NCBI GenBank assembly: GCA_900550175.1
Contig: URQX01000003.1
Coordinates: 1-34,316 of the forward strand
Direction of reading: 5' to 3'
DNA from: an uncultured Veillonella sp.
GTDB taxonomy: Bacteria; Bacillota; Negativicutes; Veillonellales; Veillonellaceae
DNA: 34,316 nt
Of the stretch, positions 1 through 8,342 are shown one piece after another. A model generated the notes under the pieces. The model searched no databases and was not told where the DNA came from. It worked only from the letters and a program-made list of their open reading frames with translations. The translations under genes were made by a program, and so were the position numbers. Each line of letters starts with the position of its first letter. Within the stretch, counting starts at the first letter, position 1.

Positions 1-181
1 TATATATATAAATTTATTTTATAATACTGCATATTGAGTAATATTTGATATAAATTAAGTTGTTATTTATTTGCATTGCTTATATATAAGACGAATGAAG
101 GGAAAAGCCTATAGAGTTTAAAGAAATCGCATAGTTACTGGATTTATAGATATAATTTTGTTTATTGTTAACCTTGTTGAT

Positions 182-210
182 TTGCCTTAATTTACTAATT
201 AACTTAAAAT
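182..210 (+). promoter_or_regulatory. Candidate sigma-A promoter of the glycosyltransferase gene
   Basis: A TTGCCT hexamer (182-187) and a TAAAAT hexamer (205-210) are separated by 17 bp, 28 bp before the ATG. They match the consensus at 4 of 6 and 5 of 6 positions. The surrounding DNA is very AT-rich, so a chance match is possible. Nothing else is recognisable in bases 1-237. Confidence 0.4.
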
Positions 211-237
211 ATGTGAGTAAAATACTTTGGAGGATTT

Positions 238-1248
238 ATGTTACTTTCTATTGTAGTGCCTGTATATAACGAAGAAGAGAACATAGCGAATTTTTATAAA
301 GCTGTAACTGATGTTATGTCAGGACTCACGTACGATTATGAATTAATCTATGTAGACGACGGTTCTAGTGATTCGTCACCTATGATATTGCGTGAAATTG
401 CTTACAATGATAAACATGTCAAAGTGTTATTGCTTGCTCGTAATTTTGGGCATCAGACTGCACTTACCTGTGGTCTTGATTATGCTCATGGAGATGCAGT
501 TATTACAATGGACGGTGACATGCAGCATCCACCGGCTTTGATTCCTGAACTTGTTAGATTGTGGGAGTCAGGTTATGATGTGGTGCGCACCATACGCGAT
601 TCAACTGAAGATGCTAGTTGGGCTAAATCTTTCACGTCTAAGTATTATTACAAACTAATGAACAAAATGGCTGATGTTCCTATTGTTGAAGGTGGATCTG
701 ATTTCCGTCTCATGAATAGTAAAGCATTGGGCACATTGAAACGGTTTAGAGAACATGGTCGTTTCTTGCGCGGTATTGTCGGTGCCTTAGGGTATAGACA
801 AGCTGAGTTGCACTTTGTGGCGCCACCTCGTTTTGCAGGTGTCTCAAAGTTTAGTGTGCGTAAAATGATACGATTTGCTCTCGATGGGGTAACCGCCTTT
901 TCAAGAGTTCCTTTACGGGCTGCTTTATACGTCGGTGTACTATGTGGTGGGTTAAGCTTCTTGCTTATATTACACCTCTTGTATGTATATCTTACGGGTC
1001 AAGCCTTGAATGGATGGACTACCTTGGGCGTATCAATTTTGTTTATTGGTGGAATTCAACTCGTCGGACTGGGAATTATTGGCGAGTATGTAGGTCGTAT
1101 TTTTGAAGAGGTGAAGCAACGGCCTTTGTATTGGGTTAAGTCAGCTATAAACTTTGACGAGCATGAAGAGGCTCCATTACTTGGACCTAGTAGTGCAGAT
1201 GTGTTTATGGCACCTGAGACTTATACTAACAAAAGCAAAGAAGACTAG
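238..1248 (+). CDS. GT2-family glycosyltransferase, polyprenyl-phosphate (DPM1/GtrB-like) type
   Basis: This is a 336-residue membrane-bound glycosyltransferase. The N-terminal GT-A fold begins with the typical family 2 motif VVPVYNEEENI (6-16). It continues with the nucleotide-binding VDDGSSD segment (39-45) and the metal-binding DGD (92-94) followed by MQHPP. Two hydrophobic helices (about 229-252 and 262-284) follow, as in GtrB/ArnC/DPM1-type enzymes that load a sugar onto undecaprenyl or dolichyl phosphate at the inner face of the membrane. The start is supported by GGAGG five bases upstream. The sugar and the pathway (teichoic acid-like, O-antigen or lipid A decoration) cannot be told from sequence. 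It is a lone gene, with a secreted cell-wall hydrolase 83 bp downstream. Confidence 0.85.
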   Translation: MLLSIVVPVYNEEENIANFYKAVTDVMSGLTYDYELIYVDDGSSDSSPMILREIAYNDKHVKVLLLARNFGHQTALTCGLDYAHGDAVITMDGDMQHPPALIPELVRLWESGYDVVRTIRDSTEDASWAKSFTSKYYYKLMNKMADVPIVEGGSDFRLMNSKALGTLKRFREHGRFLRGIVGALGYRQAELHFVAPPRFAGVSKFSVRKMIRFALDGVTAFSRVPLRAALYVGVLCGGLSFLLILHLLYVYLTGQALNGWTTLGVSILFIGGIQLVGLGIIGEYVGRIFEEVKQRPLYWVKSAINFDEHEEAPLLGPSSADVFMAPETYTNKSKED

Positions 1249-1331
1249 CTGTATTTGTGAATGCAAATAAATAGACGGTTAGTATATTTTGAATAAATAA
1301 CTTACTTTAAAAGTTTTTGGAAAGGAAGCAT

Positions 1332-2141
1332 ATGAAGTCAAAATATAGTAAGGTTAAAATAACGGCATTAACATTAACTTTTGTGTGTGCCACAACAGCC
1401 ATGGTAGGTGCAACAACATTACAATATGGTGATAAGGGCAAAAGTGTTACAGCGGTTCAACAACAACTAATTAAACACGGTTATAATGCTACAGATAAAA
1501 ATGGTGTATATGGTAAAGAAACGAAATGGGCAGTTCGTCTGTTCCAACAAGATCGTGGCTTACCAGTGGATGGTATCGTAGGTCCTGCTACGTATAATGC
1601 ATTGATGAGTGCTCCTCGTTCTACGAAGGCAGTATTGACTCAAAATGCGGCGACTAAAGCAGTAGCAACAAAATCCGCTTTCACAAACAACAATGCGACA
1701 TCACGTCGTGTTGCTGGTCAATCCATTACTGGCAAAAATGTTAAATTAAATAATATTACGAAAAGTGAAACACCAAATAGCATCCATGCTATCTTGGCAG
1801 AAGCAGACAAATATCGCGGTGTACCATATGTATTTGGCGGTACCACTCCAAGTGGTTTTGACTGCTCTGGTTACGTTAAATATGTATTCGCGAAACAAGG
1901 TATTTCTTTACCACGTTTAGCAGATGAACAATATAACGTAGGTGTTGAAGTTTCTCGTGCAAACTTGAAAGCCGGGGATTTGGTATTCTTTGAAACATAT
2001 GAACCAGGTCCGTCTCACTCCGGTATTTATATTGGTGATGGCAAGTTCATCAGCGCCACTTCCAGTCGTGGTGTAGCAGTAGCAGATCTTGATACTGGCT
2101 ATTGGGGTGAACGCTATATCGGCGCAAAACGTGTTATATAA
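1332..2141 (+). CDS. Secreted NlpC/P60 peptidoglycan endopeptidase with PG-binding domain
   Basis: This is a 269-residue exported protein. A signal peptide spans about 1-27 (basic start, hydrophobic core, MVGA before TTLQYGD). A peptidoglycan-binding type 1 domain covers about 28-92 (LQYGDKGKSVTAVQQQL, VDGIVGPATYNAL). A Ser/Thr/Asn/Lys-rich linker follows, then an NlpC/P60 catalytic domain from about 150 to the end. The family cleaves peptide cross-links in peptidoglycan. The nucleophile is C178 (FDCSG) and the base H229 (SHSGIYIG). The third catalytic position, usually His 12 residues after the base, is S241 here (KFISATSSRG). I chose the ATG at 1332 because AAAGGAAG lies just upstream; an in-frame TTG at 1317 sits in front of that ribosome-binding site. 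A strong terminator follows. Confidence 0.88.
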   Translation: MKSKYSKVKITALTLTFVCATTAMVGATTLQYGDKGKSVTAVQQQLIKHGYNATDKNGVYGKETKWAVRLFQQDRGLPVDGIVGPATYNALMSAPRSTKAVLTQNAATKAVATKSAFTNNNATSRRVAGQSITGKNVKLNNITKSETPNSIHAILAEADKYRGVPYVFGGTTPSGFDCSGYVKYVFAKQGISLPRLADEQYNVGVEVSRANLKAGDLVFFETYEPGPSHSGIYIGDGKFISATSSRGVAVADLDTGYWGERYIGAKRVI

Positions 2142-2161
2142 GCTAATACATTACTAGCTTT

Positions 2162-2214
2162 AAAAGAGGCTATACGAATCAATTATGTTCTGTTGATTTG
2201 TATAACCTCTTTTT
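2162..2214 (+). terminator. Rho-independent terminator after the NlpC/P60 gene
   Basis: An inverted repeat pairs AAAGAGGCTATACGAATCAA with TTGATTTGTATAACCTCTTT (small mismatches). It closes a short loop and ends in a T run (CTCTTTTTCG). Confidence 0.85.
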
Positions 2215-2319
2215 CGTTTATATAAAACTTGAATTTTATCCTAACTTTTTCTCATTGTAAAAGTATAGGAACTCCGCATGACCTCAATGTTTTTAATAGA
2301 TTTTATATCGGTTTTACGG

Positions 2320-2325
2320 TATAAT
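2320..2325 (+). promoter_or_regulatory. Candidate -10 element of the alaS promoter
   Basis: A perfect TATAAT lies 32 bp before the alaS start, in the short gap after the preceding terminator. The -35 at 17-bp spacing (TAGATT) is poor, so only the -10 is called. Confidence 0.4.
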
Positions 2326-2357
2326 GAAGAGTAAATAATTTTAGGAGGAATATACAC

Positions 2358-4973
2358 ATGAAGGGTAATGAACTGCGTCAAGCATACTTGCAGTTTTTTG
2401 AAAGCAAAGGACATTTAAAATTAGATAGTTTTTCTCTTATTCCAGAAAACGATCCGTCTCTATTATTGATCGGGGCAGGTATGGCGCCATTGAAGCCTTT
2501 CTTTACAGGTAAATTGGTACCTCCTTGTCATCGTATTACAACAAGCCAAAAATGTATGCGTACTGGTGACCTTGAAAACGTAGGCCGCACAGCTCGTCAC
2601 CATACATTCTTTGAAATGCTTGGTAACTTCTCCTTCGGTGATTACTTCAAAAAAGAAGCGATTCACTGGGCATGGGAGTTCTTAACTGAAGTTATTAAAC
2701 TCGACAAAAATAGATTATATGTCACTGTATATCCAGATGACCAAGAAGCATATGATACATGGCATAATGATTGTGGTGTAGAAGAAAGCCACATTACACG
2801 CCTTGAAGATAACTTCTGGGAAATTGGTGAAGGCCCTTGTGGTCCAGATAGTGAAATCTTCTTCGACCAAGGTCCTGAACATGGTTGTGATGATCCTAAC
2901 TGTGCACCAGGTTGTGACTGCGATCGCTATCTTGAAATCTGGAACTTAGTATTTACTCAATTCAATAAAATGCCAGATGGCACATATGAGCCATTGCAAC
3001 ATAAAAACATTGATACAGGCGCTGGTCTTGAACGATTGGCTTCCGTATTGCAAGGTTGCAAAACAAACTTTGAAACCGATTTGATTTTCCCTATTATTGA
3101 AGCGACTGCAAAACGCGCTGGCGTTACATATAATGAAAATCCTAATACAGATGTTTCTTTGAAGGTTATCGCTGACCATGCTCGTGCTGTTACTGCATTG
3201 ATTTCTGATGGTGTATTGCCATCCAACGAAGGTCGCGGTTACGTATTGCGTCGTATTTTACGTCGTGCTGTACGTCATGGCCGTTTGCTTGGTATTGAAG
3301 GTATCTTCTTAACACCACTTATTGACGTAGTAGTTGATATTCTTGGCCCTGGTATTAAATCCATTGCAGAAAAACAAGAGTTCGTTAAACGTGTTGTCCA
3401 AAACGAAGAAGAACGATTCAACCAAACATTGGAACAAGGTCTTGAGTTATTAAACTCCTTAATCGATACACTTGCTGCTGAAAAGGCAACTGTAGTTCCT
3501 GGTACAGAAGTATTTAAACTCTATGATACATATGGCTTCCCTTGGGAGTTAACAGAAGAAATCGCTTCTGAACGTGGCTTTACAATTGACCATGAAGGTT
3601 TTGATGCGGCTATGAAGGAACAACGTGAACGTGCTCGTGAAGCTCGTGTAAAAGAAGATGCTAAGGTAGCAACACCTGACATCACATTCTTGAAAGACGA
3701 AGAGCTTCTTGAAGATGAAGCTGTAACTGCTTCTTCCGTATTAATGATCGGTAAAGGCTCTGAACGCTTGCAAACAGCAGCTGATGGCGATGAAATTACT
3801 GTTATCGTACGCACCACACCATTCCACGCTGAAGGGGGCGGTCAATTAGGTGATACAGGCTTTATCGTTGGCCCAATGGGTAAGGTAGAGGTTCATAACA
3901 CAAAACGTTTACCTGAAGGCACTGTATACCATATCGGTACTGTTGTAGAAGGTTCTATCTCTGAAGGTGATGATGTAACACTTGAAGTGGATACAAATCG
4001 CCGCGCAGCAATGGCCCGCAACCATACAGCAACACACTTGTTACATGCAGCATTGAAAAAGGTTCTTGGCGAGCATGTTAACCAAGCTGGTTCCTTAGTA
4101 ACTCCTGATTACTTGCGCTTTGACTTCACTCATTTCTCCCCTGTAACACAAGAGGAACTTGATCAAATCGAAGCTCTTGTAAATGAAGAAATTTTAAAAG
4201 CTACAGACCTAGCTATTGCTGAAATGTCCATGGACGAAGCAAAAGCGAAAGGTGCGATGGCACTCTTTGGCGATAAATATGGTGATGTAGTTCGCGTTGT
4301 AGAGGTTCCTGGCTTCTCCGTTGAATTATGTGGTGGTTCTCATGTAGGCAATACTGCTTTCATTAGTTCCTTCCGCTTAACATCTGAAGCAGGTATTGGT
4401 TCTGGTGTACGTCGTATTGAAGCGATTACAGGTCGTGCAGCTCTAGATGCAGCAAAACACGATCGCTTGACTATCGAACGCATGGCAGGGGAACTTAAAA
4501 CTAAAGCGCCTCAAGTAGAAGAACGTTTACATCAAGTATTAGCAGAAGCAAAAGAAACTGCTAAAGAATTAGAACAAATTCGTAAAGAGGTTTCTGCAGC
4601 AGGTGCAGCTGATATCATTGCTGGTAAGGTTATGATTGGCGATGTAGCATTTGTAGCGGCTTCTGTAAAAGCTTCCTCTGTTGATGAATTACGTGATCTA
4701 GCTGATATGGGCCTTGATAAATTAGATGGTTCTGGCGTAGTGCTCGTAGGCGCTGCTATGGGTGATGACAAAGTTAACTTTGTATGTAAAGTATCCAAAG
4801 ACGTAGTCGCTAAAGGTGCTAAAGCTGGTAATATCGTAAAAGCAGCAGCTCAAGTAGCTGGTGGTAATGGCGGTGGCCGTCCAGATATGGCTCAAGCAGG
4901 TGGTAAAGAACCAGCTAAATTGGCGGAAGCATTAAAAGCTGGTGGTGAAGCTTTAACATCTATGTTACAATAG
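2358..4973 (+). CDS. alaS: Alanine--tRNA ligase
   Basis: This 871-residue cytoplasmic enzyme charges tRNA-Ala and hydrolyses mischarged Ser/Gly-tRNA. Its length is typical. The class II catalytic core fills the first half (FFESKGHLKLDSFSLIP near the start, GCKTNFETDLIFP, SNEGRGYVLRRILRRAVRHG). The editing domain carries the zinc-type motif H556-xxx-H560 (HTATHLLH) and C658-xxx-H662 (CGGSH). The C-terminal C-Ala/DHHA1 domain ends in a glycine-rich GGNGGGRPDMAQAGG segment. The ribosome-binding site AGGAGGA lies about nine bases before the ATG. The gene heads the conserved Firmicute neighbourhood alaS-ireB-ruvX-DUF1292-mltG. It has no T-box, unlike thrS in this window. Confidence 0.98.
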   Translation: MKGNELRQAYLQFFESKGHLKLDSFSLIPENDPSLLLIGAGMAPLKPFFTGKLVPPCHRITTSQKCMRTGDLENVGRTARHHTFFEMLGNFSFGDYFKKEAIHWAWEFLTEVIKLDKNRLYVTVYPDDQEAYDTWHNDCGVEESHITRLEDNFWEIGEGPCGPDSEIFFDQGPEHGCDDPNCAPGCDCDRYLEIWNLVFTQFNKMPDGTYEPLQHKNIDTGAGLERLASVLQGCKTNFETDLIFPIIEATAKRAGVTYNENPNTDVSLKVIADHARAVTALISDGVLPSNEGRGYVLRRILRRAVRHGRLLGIEGIFLTPLIDVVVDILGPGIKSIAEKQEFVKRVVQNEEERFNQTLEQGLELLNSLIDTLAAEKATVVPGTEVFKLYDTYGFPWELTEEIASERGFTIDHEGFDAAMKEQRERAREARVKEDAKVATPDITFLKDEELLEDEAVTASSVLMIGKGSERLQTAADGDEITVIVRTTPFHAEGGGQLGDTGFIVGPMGKVEVHNTKRLPEGTVYHIGTVVEGSISEGDDVTLEVDTNRRAAMARNHTATHLLHAALKKVLGEHVNQAGSLVTPDYLRFDFTHFSPVTQEELDQIEALVNEEILKATDLAIAEMSMDEAKAKGAMALFGDKYGDVVRVVEVPGFSVELCGGSHVGNTAFISSFRLTSEAGIGSGVRRIEAITGRAALDAAKHDRLTIERMAGELKTKAPQVEERLHQVLAEAKETAKELEQIRKEVSAAGAADIIAGKVMIGDVAFVAASVKASSVDELRDLADMGLDKLDGSGVVLVGAAMGDDKVNFVCKVSKDVVAKGAKAGNIVKAAAQVAGGNGGGRPDMAQAGGKEPAKLAEALKAGGEALTSMLQ

Positions 4974-5038
4974 GCATATAATTTTATAATTATACTTGTT
5001 TCTGTTATAGAAAAATTTTATAATGCATAAAAAAGTTA

Positions 5039-5068
5039 CTGACTTTGTAGCTTTAATTCAAGTATAAT
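5039..5068 (+). promoter_or_regulatory. Promoter of the ireB-ruvX-DUF1292 operon
   Basis: CTGACT (5039-5044) and a perfect TATAAT (5063-5068) are 18 bp apart. Transcription would start near 5075, directly at the base of the stem-loop described next. Confidence 0.55.
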
Positions 5069-5072
5069 AGAA

Positions 5073-5104
5073 GGCGAGGTTTCACTTCTGCAGTGAAACC
5101 TGCC
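5073..5104 (+). promoter_or_regulatory. 5'-end stem-loop in the ireB leader
   Basis: AGGTTTCACT (5077-5086) and AGTGAAACCT (5092-5101) form a perfect 10-bp stem with a 5-nt loop. It is extended by GGC/GCC (5073-5075 with 5102-5104) around one bulged G. No T run follows, so it is not a terminator. It would be the first structure in the mRNA, or a DNA dyad just downstream of the -10. Its role is unknown. Confidence 0.55.
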
Positions 5105-5128
5105 AATGTAATAAAAAGGAGGGATACG

Positions 5129-5389
5129 ATGAAGGTTTCTGATGAAACTATGTTATTCCGTAAAGTAGACGATGAACCGATGACAGCTGAAGAGGTTCTC
5201 ACTCGTGTTTATCAATCTATTCAAGAAAAAGGTTACAATCCAATCAATCAAATTTTAGGTTATCTAATCTCTGGTGATCCAGCGTACATTACAAGCTATA
5301 ATAATGCGCGTTCTGATATCCGCCGTTTAGAACGGGATGACTTGATTGAGGAATTGTTGAAAGAATACGCAAAGGCAAAACAACTATAA
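5129..5389 (+). CDS. ireB: IreB-family (UPF0297) regulatory phosphoprotein
   Basis: This is an 86-residue cytoplasmic protein of the IreB/UPF0297 family. In Enterococcus, IreB is phosphorylated by the PASTA kinase IreK and tunes cephalosporin resistance; that role here is inferred from family only. Recognisable segments are DETMLFRKVDD, a helical region around VYQSIQEKGYNPINQILGYLISGDPAYITSYNNAR, and a charged C-terminal helix. The ATG at 5129 has a GGAGGG ribosome-binding site six bases upstream. An upstream in-frame start at 5093 would lie inside the leader stem-loop and is rejected. The stop codon overlaps the ruvX start (TAATG), so the two are translationally coupled. Confidence 0.9.
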   Translation: MKVSDETMLFRKVDDEPMTAEEVLTRVYQSIQEKGYNPINQILGYLISGDPAYITSYNNARSDIRRLERDDLIEELLKEYAKAKQL

Positions 5390-5808
5390 TGAGAATTATG
5401 TCATTAGATGTGGGCAGCCGTACTATCGGCATTGCCTGTAGCGATGCACTGCTCATGACAGCACAAGGTATTGAAACCATTCGTAGAACATCTCTTGAAA
5501 AAGACTTTAACCGCTTACAAGAACTCATTGCTGAATATGAAGTACATGAATTAGTAGTAGGTATGCCGAAGAATATGAATGGTACAAAAGGTGAACGGGC
5601 TGAAAAGACCGAAGAGTTTGTTGAAAAGATGAAGGAAGTCATCGATTTACCTGTAACATATTGGGATGAGCGGTTATCTACTGTTATGGCTGAACGCCAA
5701 CTCATTGCAGCTGATGTGAGTCGTAAAAAACGTAAGTCCGTTATTGATAAAATGGCAGCGGTTGTAATATTGCAAGGATATTTAGATCGCTTGCAGTTTA
5801 ATAAATAA
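5389..5808 (+). CDS. ruvX: Putative Holliday junction resolvase / pre-16S rRNA nuclease (YqgF family)
   Basis: This 139-residue RNase H-fold nuclease belongs to the YqgF/RuvX family, implicated in 16S rRNA 5'-end maturation and Holliday-junction resolution. Visible motifs are SLDVGSRTIGIACSD with the catalytic D7, LVVGMPKNMNGTKG (55-68), YWDERLSTV (91-99, acidic D93/E94) and SVIDKMAAVVILQGYLD (117-133, D120). The acidic residues expected for metal binding are therefore present. The start overlaps the ireB stop by one base. The ireB-ruvX-DUF1292 order is conserved across Firmicutes. Confidence 0.93.
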   Translation: MRIMSLDVGSRTIGIACSDALLMTAQGIETIRRTSLEKDFNRLQELIAEYEVHELVVGMPKNMNGTKGERAEKTEEFVEKMKEVIDLPVTYWDERLSTVMAERQLIAADVSRKKRKSVIDKMAAVVILQGYLDRLQFNK

Positions 5809-5834
5809 GTATTTTTTCTTAAGGAGGGTTTCCG

Positions 5835-6131
5835 ATGGTTGACCAAAATTTTGAAGGCGAAGTATATTACTTGGAATTCGAAGATGAAAATGGTAACAAA
5901 CAGTACTTCACAGAGGACATTATTTTAAGTCATGAAGGCCAAGAATATGCTGTTCTTGTACATGTACAAGATGAAGAGGCTGACCACGAAGGTCAAGATG
6001 ACACATACATGATCTTGGCTCGCATCGAAACAAATGAAGAGGGCGTAGAAGAATACGTACCTTTAGATGAAGATGATGAAAACTTTGAAACTCTAGTAAA
6101 ATTGTATGAAGAAATGGAAGACGGCGAATAG
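5835..6131 (+). CDS. DUF1292 family protein (YrzB-like)
   Basis: This is a small, very acidic 98-residue cytoplasmic protein of the DUF1292 family (YrzB in B. subtilis), with no known function. It carries the typical pattern VYYLEFEDENGNKQYF, then an alternating strand region and a Glu/Asp-rich tail (VPLDEDDENFETLVKLYEEMED). A strong AAGGAGGG ribosome-binding site precedes the ATG. It is the third gene of the ireB operon, 26 bp after ruvX, and is closed by a terminator. Confidence 0.85.
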   Translation: MVDQNFEGEVYYLEFEDENGNKQYFTEDIILSHEGQEYAVLVHVQDEEADHEGQDDTYMILARIETNEEGVEEYVPLDEDDENFETLVKLYEEMEDGE

Positions 6132-6149
6132 TCGACTTCCTCGTAAATC

Positions 6150-6187
6150 TAGCGTGTTGTCATTGGACAATGCGCTATTTTTATTTT
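6150..6187 (+). terminator. Rho-independent terminator of the ireB operon
   Basis: TAGCGTGTTGTC (6150-6161) pairs with GACAATGCGCTA (6166-6177) with two G-U pairs and a 4-nt loop. TTTTTATTTT follows. Confidence 0.88.
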
Positions 6188-6251
6188 CTATACATTAAGA
6201 GCCGCCCATACTAGGATAATGTCCTTTTATATAGGGGAAATATGGACTTTA

Positions 6252-6260
6252 TGGTATAAT
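6252..6260 (+). promoter_or_regulatory. Extended -10 promoter of mltG
   Basis: TGGTATAAT is a perfect extended -10 (TGnTATAAT) 43 bp before the mltG start. There is no convincing -35, as is usual for extended -10 promoters. Confidence 0.6.
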
Positions 6261-6303
6261 AAGATGATAAATACTGTTATGTCACAGAAAGGAACTCAAC
6301 GTC

Positions 6304-7710
6304 GTGAGAAAAGCCTTAAGATATATTTTAATCCTTATTATTGTAGGTGTATTAATCATCGCAGGTGGTCTTGGTGCAATTTACTTGGTGCCTAACACCT
6401 TTGCTCAAGATGATGGTACACAGGTGCTTGTCATTGAAAAGGGACAGACTGGTACTGAAATTGCAGACATGCTCTATGAACGAGGTCTCATTCGTTCTAC
6501 GCAAGGCTTTAAGCTTTGGTTATATTTGAGCGGTACCAATGATAAACTTCAAACTGGTCACTACCAAATTCCTAATAAGGTAACTGTGCGCGAACTCATT
6601 TCCTTATTACAAGAAGGTCATGTAGAATCGATTCGTGTTACCATTCCTGAAGGATATACCGTTGGGGATATTGCTATCGTTCTAGAAAAAAATCAAATTA
6701 TGAAGGCAAAGGACTTCTTAGCAGAAGCGAAAACCTTTGTACCATATCCATACATGAAGGGTACAAGACCGGCTACATATCCAGTAGAGGGCTTTTTATT
6801 CCCAAGTACCTATGAGATTCCAGTAGGAGCTACGCCACGCGAAGTCATTCAAATGATGGCTGACGAAATGAATCGTTACCTCACACCAGCTGTGAAGAAA
6901 CAAATTCAAGCTCAACACATGAGTATTCATGACTTTGTAACATTGGCATCTATTGTTGAACGTGAATCTTTATTTGATGCGGATCGTCCAACAATTGCTG
7001 GTGTATTTAAAAAGCGTTTAGCCCATGGCATTCCATTGCAATCTGATGCAACGATTTCCTATGTATTAGGTTATGCGAAAGAAGATGTCACTATTGGTGA
7101 TACACAATTACAAAGCCCTTACAATACATACGTATCAAAAGGTTTGCCGCCAGGACCAATTGCTAACCCAGGTAAAAAAGCGTTAGATGCAGTATTGCAT
7201 TCTGAAGATACTGAGTACTTATACTTTGTAGCTGATAAAGAGGGGCATAACCACTTCTCTAAAACATACGAAGAACATTTAGCGGCGGTTCATAAAATTT
7301 ATGGTAATGATACAGCTACGGCCTCTAATACAGAGGCAGCAGTACAAGCTGGTCCTAACTATGACGTGGCTGTGGCTACGACAGAACCTAACTACAACTA
7401 CAGCTCCGAAGAGGCAGTGGAAGCAGATTCTCAATATGTTGATGTGGAACCTACGTACAAATATACACCTACAACGGTTCCAGCTGCTGAAATCCCAGCA
7501 CCAACACCAGCTCCACAAGCACCAGTTCAATCTGCACCAGCTACGCAATCATCTGGTTCTAATTCGTATGTACCGACTACAACACCGGCTCCAGAGTCTA
7601 TGCAAAATGTTGTACCAAGTACACAACAAGTTCCTCATATTGAAGTGAAGCCAGCTGAAACTGTGGATCGTTCTACGTTGGTAGTTCCTAGTGGTAATAG
7701 CAATAAATAA
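6304..7710 (+). CDS. mltG: Endolytic murein transglycosylase with a long low-complexity tail
   Basis: This 468-residue membrane-anchored lytic transglycosylase of the MltG/YceG family cuts nascent glycan strands and so ends their growth. One N-terminal membrane helix (about 7-29) is followed by a LysM-like subdomain (VIEKGQTGTEIADMLYERGLI) and the YceG catalytic domain. The catalytic Glu is E219 in ASIVERES, with the downstream SPYNTYVSKGLPPGPIANPG motif intact. The conserved domain ends near HFSKTYEEHLAAVHKIYG (about 335). The last 130 or so residues are a Pro/Ala/Thr/Gln-rich tail with YNY and PAPTPAPQAP-like stretches, absent from the usual 330-380-residue enzymes. Translation starts at GTG (6304) behind AAAGGA. 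trmR follows after 23 bp, as in B. subtilis yrrL-yrrM. Confidence 0.93.
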   Translation: MRKALRYILILIIVGVLIIAGGLGAIYLVPNTFAQDDGTQVLVIEKGQTGTEIADMLYERGLIRSTQGFKLWLYLSGTNDKLQTGHYQIPNKVTVRELISLLQEGHVESIRVTIPEGYTVGDIAIVLEKNQIMKAKDFLAEAKTFVPYPYMKGTRPATYPVEGFLFPSTYEIPVGATPREVIQMMADEMNRYLTPAVKKQIQAQHMSIHDFVTLASIVERESLFDADRPTIAGVFKKRLAHGIPLQSDATISYVLGYAKEDVTIGDTQLQSPYNTYVSKGLPPGPIANPGKKALDAVLHSEDTEYLYFVADKEGHNHFSKTYEEHLAAVHKIYGNDTATASNTEAAVQAGPNYDVAVATTEPNYNYSSEEAVEADSQYVDVEPTYKYTPTTVPAAEIPAPTPAPQAPVQSAPATQSSGSNSYVPTTTPAPESMQNVVPSTQQVPHIEVKPAETVDRSTLVVPSGNSNK

Positions 7711-7733
7711 TGTAGGAGATTGAATCTACTTTC

Positions 7734-8342
7734 ATGACATTAAATGATATCTTAAATGAACAGCGTATTTACGCAATGATTAATGATGTACCGATTCTAC
7801 GAGAATCTGAGGTTCATCTATTTGAAGAATTAATAGGTTTATACCGGCCCACCTCTGTGTTAGAGGTGGGCACCGCCATTGGTTACTCTGCTTTATTGAT
7901 GGCTCCGCTACTCGATAAAGAGGATGGGCATATTACATCTATTGAACTAGATGATGTGCGCCACGAAATGGCGAAATATTATATTAACCAATCCGATTAT
8001 GCTGATAAAATTACATTGCTGAAAGGTGATGCGTCTCAAGTCTTAACGGAACTCACAGGTGAATATGATCTTGTCTTTTTAGATGGTCCTAAAGGTCAAT
8101 ATCTAAAACAGTTAGAACTCATTTTGCCGCATGTGAAAGAAGGGGGCGTTATCCTAGCGGATAATGTACTCTTTAGAGGCTATGTACGGGGCGATAAGGA
8201 GCCGCCAAAACGGTTTAAAACTATCGTAAAACGGTTAAAAGAATACTTAACATATGTTGAAAATAAAGAATTGTTTAACACTACCATTTACCCTATGGGG
8301 GATGGCATGAGTGTGAGTGTGTGGAAAGGGCACAACAAATAA
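7734..8342 (+). CDS. trmR: tRNA 5-hydroxyuridine methyltransferase (TrmR-like O-methyltransferase)
   Basis: This is a 202-residue SAM-dependent O-methyltransferase of the catechol-O-methyltransferase-like family 3. The SAM loop is VLEVGTAIGYS (42-52), the acidic ribose-binding strand is SIELD (70-74), and the metal ligands are D118 (FLDGPKG) and D144/N145 (LADNV). In B. subtilis the orthologue YrrM/TrmR methylates 5-hydroxyuridine-34 to 5-methoxyuridine in tRNA. The assignment rests on the same gene order, mltG-trmR-trhP. The AGGAG ribosome-binding site is about 16 bases from the ATG, which is long. No better in-frame start is visible. The stop overlaps the next start (TAATG). Confidence 0.85.
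   Translation: MTLNDILNEQRIYAMINDVPILRESEVHLFEELIGLYRPTSVLEVGTAIGYSALLMAPLLDKEDGHITSIELDDVRHEMAKYYINQSDYADKITLLKGDASQVLTELTGEYDLVFLDGPKGQYLKQLELILPHVKEGGVILADNVLFRGYVRGDKEPPKRFKTIVKRLKEYLTYVENKELFNTTIYPMGDGMSVSVWKGHNK

Noticed and set aside
1..237. Possible short genes at the left edge
   Set aside because: The stretch is AT-rich with frequent stops and no ribosome-binding site with an open frame. Only a promoter candidate is supportable.
5289..5846. 185-residue minus-strand ORF antisense to ruvX
   Set aside because: It lies opposite well-supported ireB/ruvX, and its translation is low-complexity Ser/Arg/Ile-rich, typical of an antisense shadow frame.
7301..7648. 115-residue plus-strand ORF within the mltG tail
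   Set aside because: It is a +1 frame of the low-complexity CAA/CCA-rich tail, giving Gln/Leu/His runs. No ribosome-binding site is seen.
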